Shown here piece after piece: positions 59,207-64,000 of a stretch of 64,000 nucleotides of DNA (its first letter is position 1; the number at the start of each line of letters is the position of its first letter). The position numbers and the translations under genes are program-made. The DNA comes from Arthrobacter sp. KBS0702. GTDB lineage: Bacteria; Actinomycetota; Actinomycetes; Actinomycetales; Micrococcaceae. Where the stretch lies: positions 3,286,001 through 3,350,000 of the forward strand of contig NZ_CP042172.1 in assembly GCF_005937985.2 (NCBI RefSeq), given 5' to 3'. The notes beneath the pieces are model-generated. The model worked only from the letters and a program-made list of their open reading frames with translations. It was not told the DNA's origin and did not search any database.

Positions 59207-60020
59207 AAAAGAACTTCAGGACGCCGCGGAAGTCGCCGAGGACGTCACCAATTCGAAGCCGCTCGAATACGCGGCACGGGCCGGGTTTGCCGTCTCCGGC
59301 ATCCTGCACTTCCTGATTGGGCTGGTCGCGATCAGGCTCGCTATGGGCGGCCAGGGGCAGGCTGATGTGAGCGGCGCCGTCGAATCGCTGTCCAAGCAAC
59401 CGGCGGGTCCCATCCTGCTGTGGAGCGCCTTCGCCGCCTGCGTCGCGCTGGCAATCTGGCAGACCAGTGATGCCATCTTCGACTTCTCACATCTGCCGAC
59501 CAAGAAGAAGATCGCCAAGAAACTCAAAGCCGCCCTCCAGGCAGTCGTCTACACCGGGTTCGCGCTCACGTTGGCCTCCGTCGCGATCGGCGCCCATGCA
59601 GACCACCGGCGCTCTACCAGCGACCTCACCCTGCAGCTCATGCAGGCCCCGGGCGGCGTCCTGTTGCTGATCGTCATCGGTGCCGCGGTGGCCGTGACCG
59701 GGGTTGTCTACGCCATCCGGGGCTTCAGGAAGTCGTTCATCAAGTATCTGCGCATGCCCTCCAACGAGCATGCCCGGACCGCGGTGTCCGTCACCGGAAT
59801 CGCCGGCTACGCAGCCAAGGGGGTTGCGCTGCTGCTGACGGGGCTGCTGGTCGTCATCGCCACGATGAAGGCGGACCCGTCGCAGTCAACCGGCCTCGAC
59901 GGCGGACTGAAGGCCTTGCGCGATCAGCCGCTGGGCATGTACATGCTGGCGGCCGTCGGCGCGGGGCTGATCTGCTACGGCGTCTTCATGGCCGTCCGGG
60001 CCCGGCTGGCCCGGATGTAG
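59202..60020 (+). CDS. DUF1206 integral membrane protein with an apparent AUU start
   Basis: 272 residues if it starts at ATT 59202. The frame opens after a TGA at 59184 and no ATG, GTG or TTG occurs before 59343, yet the codons from 59205 (KKELQDAAEVAED, then LEYAARAGFAVSGILHFLIGLVAIRLA) are plainly family sequence including the first membrane helix. GAGGGA lies 6 nt before the ATT, ideal spacing. Three DUF1206 repeats, each of two helices, are visible (also VVYTGFALTLASVAIG and GIAGYAAKGVALLLTGLLVVI). Function unknown. Starting at 59343 would delete the first helix pair. Confidence 0.8.
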   Translation: MKKELQDAAEVAEDVTNSKPLEYAARAGFAVSGILHFLIGLVAIRLAMGGQGQADVSGAVESLSKQPAGPILLWSAFAACVALAIWQTSDAIFDFSHLPTKKKIAKKLKAALQAVVYTGFALTLASVAIGAHADHRRSTSDLTLQLMQAPGGVLLLIVIGAAVAVTGVVYAIRGFRKSFIKYLRMPSNEHARTAVSVTGIAGYAAKGVALLLTGLLVVIATMKADPSQSTGLDGGLKALRDQPLGMYMLAAVGAGLICYGVFMAVRARLARM

Positions 60021-60033
60021 GTGTGGGCCGTGG

Positions 60034-61869
60034 CTACGGCTTGAAGTCGTCGTGGACCACCACCCGGGACAGCTCCACCGTGCCGTCCGGTAGTTTCCAG
60101 AAGTGCAGTCGGCGGGCGGAGGCCACTTTCTGCTCGACCGCCGCGCGAAAGCAGCGTGCGCCGTCCGCGCGCACCAGCTGGGCTGTTTCGCCGCCTTGGT
60201 TTGCGCGCAGGGCGTGGACGTCCCGCGCCGGGTTCCGCTCCGCGGCGCCGGTGAGCACTTCCACCGCAGCCTTCAGGGCTTTCGCGACCACTCCGGGCTC
60301 AGTGAAGCCATACAGGGACGCAGCAAATTCCGGTCCGGCCTTCCACTCCGGAGGCAGCGCCTGCCGTACCTTGTCACTCGCCGGAACATTCTTCGCCCAT
60401 GCGAGGTAGACATCGTGCCGCAGGCGTTCGTCGGTGGTCGCAAACAGGCCGTCCGAAGCGGTGACCAGCGAGCGCTTGAGTGCAGGCTGCGTGCGGCGTT
60501 TGTAGGCCCGCAACTGGAGGAGTTCGTCCTGCACCCGGGCAAGCCGCGCCGCCGAATCCTCCAGCCCCGCCCGGGCTCCCTCTGCGATCTGTTGCTCCGC
60601 CTTGAGTTCGAGCCGCAGCGCGTCCTGCGCCCGCTGAAGACCGACGAGTTCGGCCCCGGCTTGGCTGGCAGCGGCGACCAGTTCCTGCAGGGTGGCGACC
60701 TTCCGCCGCTCCGCTTCCAGCTGGAGCTGGGTGGTCAGGAGGGCAGCCGACGGCTTGGGAGCCGGCGCAGCCACCGCGGCGCCGTCCTGTTCCACGGCAT
60801 CTCGCGTCCCGGCGATGCCCGCAGCCTCGGCGGGAAATGTCCGGCCCGAGGCGGACTGTTCGGTGAGGTGACGACCGGGCCGCAGCCACGGGGTGCCGCC
60901 CGTGAGGAGTGCGGGGGCCGGCACAACGTCGGCATCGTCGTCAACGTCGAGTAGGGACAACACCACCGCGCCGTTGTCGTGCAGGAAGCGTGCCACCACT
61001 ACCTCGCCCTCGGTCACAAGGCTGTCTACGCCATCGAGCGGGTTGGAAGAAATACGCGCCCGTTCCACGGTCCAGCTGGATCCCGGGTAAAGGGTCAGCT
61101 TCGCGCTGTTGGCGCACACTTGTTCCGCCAGGGCGAGAACCAGGTCGCCTGGCCGATAGAGCGCGGCAAGCCGCGGTGAGGTCTTAAGGCCGTTGATGTC
61201 GAGCGTCTTGTCTTCGTCGTTGAGATCGCCCTCCACGGGCTGGCCAATGTCCAGCATCCAGTCGAGACGGACCGGCGGGACCACATGCTCCCGCTGGATG
61301 GTGCAGCAACTGCCATCGCCGAGTTCAACGATGGCCCGGGAACCTGCACTGGCGAAGGCCTTGACGGTGCCCTGGACGCGCCGCGGCTCGGCGCGGACCG
61401 GCGCGGTCTTTGGCGGGGCTACGGTGATCAGGCTCAGCACGTCGTCGATGATGTCCTCGGCCGCACGGGTGGCCGCCTGGCGGTCCCGCGCCATCCGCAG
61501 CCGGCTCCGGTGCACGTCCTTCATCCAGCGGAGGTCCTCCGCGTAAACCCGCGCCGCGTTGCCGAACACCCCGGCCCCGGCTGGCAGGGAGTCGCCGAAG
61601 GCATAACTTTCCGGGCCGTTCTCCAGCAAGAAGACTTCGGCCAAGTCTCCGACCTCCCGAGCGACATATTCCACGTCGATGCGGTTATTCTGTTGCCCGG
61701 GGTGCCAAGAGATCACTGCCGCCGGCTTGGTCCGCCCGGCCGCCATTAGTCGCAGGGCCAGGTCCCGTCCGGACTCAACAACCGCAAATGCCTGTTCCAT
61801 AACGAATCCCCAATCGTCGGTGCGGACGTGCGTGCCGCGGATGGCGGGAAACGACAGGTCCCCCACCAT
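60034..61869 (-). CDS. Uncharacterised 611-residue protein with OB-like and coiled-coil regions
   Basis: Starts at ATG 61869 (a TTG at 61893 is possible). Regions: 1-130 a globular domain with VISWHPGQQNNRIDVEYVAREVGDLAEVFLLENGPESYAFGD; about 165-240 a beta-rich segment (VKAFASAGSRAIVELGDGSCCTIQREHVVPPV...PVEGDLNDEDKTLDI) that resembles an S1/OB barrel, repeated more weakly at about 265-320; about 390-470 a coiled coil (LEAERRKVATLQELVAAASQAG); and a C-terminal domain ending RLHFWKLPDGTVELSRVVVHDD, which looks like a small toxin/RelE-like beta sheet end. No known family is recognised with confidence. Confidence 0.7.
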   Translation of the reverse strand: MVGDLSFPAIRGTHVRTDDWGFVMEQAFAVVESGRDLALRLMAAGRTKPAAVISWHPGQQNNRIDVEYVAREVGDLAEVFLLENGPESYAFGDSLPAGAGVFGNAARVYAEDLRWMKDVHRSRLRMARDRQAATRAAEDIIDDVLSLITVAPPKTAPVRAEPRRVQGTVKAFASAGSRAIVELGDGSCCTIQREHVVPPVRLDWMLDIGQPVEGDLNDEDKTLDINGLKTSPRLAALYRPGDLVLALAEQVCANSAKLTLYPGSSWTVERARISSNPLDGVDSLVTEGEVVVARFLHDNGAVVLSLLDVDDDADVVPAPALLTGGTPWLRPGRHLTEQSASGRTFPAEAAGIAGTRDAVEQDGAAVAAPAPKPSAALLTTQLQLEAERRKVATLQELVAAASQAGAELVGLQRAQDALRLELKAEQQIAEGARAGLEDSAARLARVQDELLQLRAYKRRTQPALKRSLVTASDGLFATTDERLRHDVYLAWAKNVPASDKVRQALPPEWKAGPEFAASLYGFTEPGVVAKALKAAVEVLTGAAERNPARDVHALRANQGGETAQLVRADGARCFRAAVEQKVASARRLHFWKLPDGTVELSRVVVHDDFKP

Positions 61870-61934
61870 CAGTGAAGCAAGTGGGTCTGACAATAAAGGC
61901 CGACCCTGGCTCCGCCGCCGCCGGTATCGGCCGG

Positions 61935-62621
61935 CTATCCGCGTGGCACGGCGATGACAGCCATGCTCTGTTGGCCGTTCCGCAGCTCGATCCGTGCGAT
62001 GTTGGCCAACTGCAGGGGCGTGGCTCCGGTGACCCTGGCCTTCCCGCTCGGCGTCGCCGTCCAGGCGCAGGCGCGGTCTTCGCCGCCGTCGCCGGCCTTG
62101 ACCCAGAGCGACAAGGTTCCGTCCACGGGCAAGCTCCGGCCGTCGACGGCGAGCTCGGTGCCCCAGCTCTTCTTGACCAGGGACACGGTGAACTGCAGTC
62201 CGTCGCCGGCCTGGACGGAGTAGCTGGCGTCCGGTTTGGGCGGCTGGTTCACCAGCGGCGCCAACAGGATTCCGAGCGCCAGGCACGCGGCCGCCGCGGC
62301 TGCGAGCGCCGCGCCCCACCGGCGTCGGATCTTCCGCCGGCGGGAGGAGAGTTCGTCGAGGAGCCGCCGCGGCACGGCAGGAGACGCGGGGTCCAGCCGT
62401 GCCGGCTCGCGCCCGGCACCAGCGGCAGCAGCGGCGCCGAGCGCGACGGCGTCGGGCACCGGGACCGCGTCCAGCAGCGCCGGGAGGCTGGCGAGTTCAT
62501 CGAGTTCGGCGCGGCAGTCCCGGCATTCGGCCAGATGCCTTTCGAAGGCGGCCGACTCGTCCGGCGGCAGCCCGCCGAGCAGGTATGCCCCGAGCAGTTG
62601 GTGGAGTACGGGTCCGTTCAC
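61935..62621 (-). CDS. ZAS-type anti-sigma factor (RskA-like)
   Basis: 228 residues from GTG 62621, overlapping the sigma gene by 4 nt. The cytoplasmic head has the zinc anti-sigma motif H-x3-C-x2-C in FERHLAECRDCRAELDEL. One membrane helix (WGAALAAAAAACLALGILLAPLV, about 115-137) and an outer RskA domain (YSVQAGDGLQFTVSLVKKSWGTELAVDGRSLPVDG...LWVKAGDGGEDRACAWTATPSGKARVTGATPLQLANIARIEL) follow. It should hold the sigma factor until cut by proteases. Confidence 0.92.
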   Translation of the reverse strand: MNGPVLHQLLGAYLLGGLPPDESAAFERHLAECRDCRAELDELASLPALLDAVPVPDAVALGAAAAAGAGREPARLDPASPAVPRRLLDELSSRRRKIRRRWGAALAAAAAACLALGILLAPLVNQPPKPDASYSVQAGDGLQFTVSLVKKSWGTELAVDGRSLPVDGTLSLWVKAGDGGEDRACAWTATPSGKARVTGATPLQLANIARIELRNGQQSMAVIAVPRG

Positions 62622-63118
62622 CGCTGCACCCCCATTTCGTCCAGGATGGTCCTGAGCGCCCGGACCGCGTAGAAGGCCCGGGACTTCACCGTGCCGGCTG
62701 GGATATTCAACTGGTCGGAAGCCTCCTGGACGGTGAAGCGGCGGTAATGCAGGGCCACCAGCACGTCGCGGTGCTCGGCGCTGAGGCGCAGCAGGGCCTC
62801 CTCCATCAGGACCCGGTTCAGCAGTTCATCCACCCGGTCGGCGGCCCCCGCCGGGTCGGGCACGTCCCGCTCCGCTGCTTCACGCGGCCGGTGCTGGGCC
62901 CGGCGATAGTTGTCGATCAAGATATTGCGCGCGGTCCGGAACAGGTAGCTGCGCATGCTGCCGGTGAACCGCGGCGCCTGCTGCCAGACCCGCAACACCG
63001 TTTCCTGCACGACGTCCTCTGTCAGCTGCGGGTCGTGGCAGGCACCCAGGACGAACCGGCGCAGGGCCGTGCCGTGGTCACGGTAAATCGCAGCAACCAC
63101 ATCTTCATCCAGCGGCAT
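62618..63118 (-). CDS. ECF sigma factor (SigK/SigL-like)
   Basis: 166 residues from ATG 63118 with GGGGAGG 7 nt upstream. Region 2: VAAIYRDHGTALRRFVLGACHDPQLTEDVVQETVLRVWQQAPRF and SMRSYLFRTARNILIDNYRR; region 4: LLRLSAEHRDVLVALHYRRFTVQEASDQLNIPAGTVKSRAFYAVRALRTIL. Cotranscribed with its anti-sigma gene (GTGA). Its promoter has the ECF core TTGAAC-N17-CGTC, so it is probably autoregulated together with the divergent lipoprotein gene. Confidence 0.94.
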   Translation of the reverse strand: MPLDEDVVAAIYRDHGTALRRFVLGACHDPQLTEDVVQETVLRVWQQAPRFTGSMRSYLFRTARNILIDNYRRAQHRPREAAERDVPDPAGAADRVDELLNRVLMEEALLRLSAEHRDVLVALHYRRFTVQEASDQLNIPAGTVKSRAFYAVRALRTILDEMGVQR

Positions 63119-63156
63119 GCGGCACCTCCCCGGGCTTGGTCCTGCTGCCCCACTAG

Positions 63157-63183
63157 GACGTCCACGCGGGCGAAAAAGTTCAA
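63157..63183 (-). promoter_or_regulatory. ECF-type promoter of the sigma/anti-sigma operon
   Basis: On the minus strand TTGAAC (63183-63178) is followed, after exactly 17 nt, by CGTC (63160-63157), about 39 nt before the sigma start codon. This is the -35/-10 layout of ECF sigma promoters (GAAC-N16/17-CGTC). Confidence 0.75.
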
Positions 63184-63193
63184 AGGATCGCCC

Positions 63194-63220
63194 TTGAACC
63201 ATTCTTCACCAGCCGCCGTC
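63194..63220 (+). promoter_or_regulatory. ECF-type promoter of the COG4315 lipoprotein gene
   Basis: On the plus strand TTGAAC (63194-63199), 17 nt, then CGTC (63217-63220), about 52 nt before the lipoprotein ATG. It mirrors the sigma-operon promoter: the two -35 elements face away from each other with 10 nt between. Confidence 0.75.
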
Positions 63221-63272
63221 GTATCAACTAGCCGGACCGCGAGAGGGCCGGCACCCAGCCAAGGAGCCAACC

Positions 63273-63848
63273 ATGACAAAGCACTTCGGCGCCACCCTGT
63301 CCGTCTTCGCCCTCGCCGCGGTCCTTTCCGGCTGCGCCGGCGGCAGCGGGACCTCCACATCGTCGGCACCCCCCGCCAGCACGACGACGGGCTCAGCCAC
63401 GGCCTCGCCCAGCGCCCCGGCGCCCAGCAGCCCGGCGGCGGCCACACCGGCGGCGGGCACCGCGTCCGGCGCCCCGGCGTCGGCCCCCGCCCTCAAGACC
63501 GCCGCGACCAACGCCGGGCAGGTGGTCGTGGACGCCAAGGGCATGAGCGTCTACCTCTTCGCCAAGGACACAAAGGACTCCGGCATGAGCGCCTGCACCG
63601 GTTCGTGCGCCGCGACGTGGCCGCCGGTGCTCGCCGGCTCAGACGCGCCCGTGGCGGAAGGAGTGACCGGAAAGCTAGGGACCATCGCCACGCCCGATGG
63701 CAAGAAGCAGCTGACCATCAACGGGATGCCGGTGTACCACTTCGTCAAGGACAAGGCCCCGGGCGACATCACCGGTCAGGGCGTCGGCGGCGTCTGGTAC
63801 CTCGTGAACCCCGCCGGAGACATGATCACCTCCGCCGGCGGCTACTAG
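63273..63848 (+). CDS. COG4315 secreted-repeat lipoprotein
   Basis: 191 residues; AAGGAG 9 nt upstream. Lipoprotein signal SVFALAAVLSGC (C21), Ser/Thr/Ala/Pro-rich linker to about 70, then two copies of the COG4315 repeat: VVDAKGMSVYLFAKDTKDSGMSACTGSCAATWPPVLAG and LTINGMPVYHFVKDKAPGDITGQGVGGVWYLVNPAGD. The CxxxC (SACTGSCAATWPP) is a family mark. Role unknown, possibly redox or haem related at the cell surface. Controlled by the ECF promoter beside it; it is thus the likely target gene of the adjacent sigma factor. Confidence 0.9.
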   Translation: MTKHFGATLSVFALAAVLSGCAGGSGTSTSSAPPASTTTGSATASPSAPAPSSPAAATPAAGTASGAPASAPALKTAATNAGQVVVDAKGMSVYLFAKDTKDSGMSACTGSCAATWPPVLAGSDAPVAEGVTGKLGTIATPDGKKQLTINGMPVYHFVKDKAPGDITGQGVGGVWYLVNPAGDMITSAGGY

Positions 63849-64000
63849 AAGCCGGCCCCGGACCGGTCGCCGTCCACGTCGTCGTCCCCGTCGTCGTCCA
63901 CGAACTCGACGGCGGCCACGATCTCCCGGGTCTCCGGGTGGATCATGTACGCCTCGTCGTCGTCCTCCAGCATGAGGAACTCGCCCTGGTCCGTAATGAA
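63845..64000 (-). CDS. C-terminal part of an acidic protein, cut by the window end
   Basis: 51 codons and TAG (63847-63845) on the minus strand, open to the window edge. Visible residues include FITDQGEFLMLEDDDEAYMI, HPETREIVAAVEFVDDDGDD and a final DVDGDRSGAGF. The alternating strand pattern followed by an Asp-rich tail is that of a small actinobacterial protein of unknown role. Its stop overlaps the end of the convergent lipoprotein gene by 4 nt. Confidence 0.65.
   Translation of the reverse strand, partial: FITDQGEFLMLEDDDEAYMIHPETREIVAAVEFVDDDGDDDVDGDRSGAGF

Noticed and set aside
60034..62319. Longer 761-residue version of the 611-residue protein
   Set aside because: The extra N-terminal 150 codons lie antiparallel-independent but co-linear over the anti-sigma gene in another frame, are Arg/Gly-rich and lack a start signal.

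Overview
The window is high-GC, gene-dense chromosomal DNA of an actinobacterium. Gene content (HspR-type operator at clpB, DUF3073, DUF1206, septum-formation lipoprotein-like protein, ZAS anti-sigma/ECF sigma pair, many promoters sitting 6-7 nt before the start codon) and codon use fit the Micrococcaceae, most likely Arthrobacter or Pseudarthrobacter. I see no rRNA, tRNA, CRISPR array, transposase, integrase or phage gene. The first and last genes are cut by the window edges.

Layout. 1-8.2 kb: single genes (alpha/beta hydrolase, beta-lactamase-like lipidless secreted hydrolase, uracil-DNA glycosylase-like protein, DUF488, hydroxypyruvate isomerase, peroxiredoxin, AbiEi/nuclease-like protein, methyltransferase) separated by copies of one 38-bp palindromic repeat. 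8.3-11.1 kb: purF-purM. 11.2-15 kb: three VOC proteins, DUF3073 and a septum-formation protein. 15-17.8 kb: clpB under a HAIR operator. 18.4-23.7 kb: a catabolic operon (LacI regulator, MFS permease, SDR, beta-keto acid cleavage enzyme, glycerate kinase), best explained as 2-deoxy-aldonate (deoxyribonate-like) use; it is bracketed on both sides by clusters of CATG-centred palindromes and short tandem repeats. 24-35.8 kb: AhpD-like, PRISE reductase, molybdate transport operon (regulator-modA-modB-modC), FAD oxidoreductase, DUF4031-HD protein, RHH-VOC pair, small stress-type genes, metallophosphoesterase and GH16 lipoproteins. 36-44.3 kb: an overlapping exopolysaccharide operon with two GT2 enzymes, an HPr-kinase-like P-loop protein, a GT2-flippase fusion, a GT-C/Wzy-like membrane protein and a secreted lectin-like protein. 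44.4-50.4 kb: trpF, HutD-like protein, a guanidine-III riboswitch with a paired SMR exporter, aldo/keto reductase, MBL hydrolase, DEAD-box helicase. 50.7-60 kb: transporters, an Lrp-type regulator divergent from an M20 amidohydrolase-MHS permease pair, trmB, and a DUF1206 protein that seems to start at AUU. 60-64 kb: an unrecognised 611-residue coiled-coil protein, anti-sigma/sigma genes and a divergent COG4315 lipoprotein, the last two controlled by mirror-image ECF promoters.

The strongest regulatory observations are the guanidine-III riboswitch at 45794-45834, the twin ECF promoters at 63157-63220, the HAIR site at 17770-17796, and a leaderless promoter signature before at least thirteen genes. 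The strongest structural observations are the five-copy 38-bp palindrome family and the palindrome clusters flanking the catabolic operon. All functional calls are from reading motifs; no database search was run.
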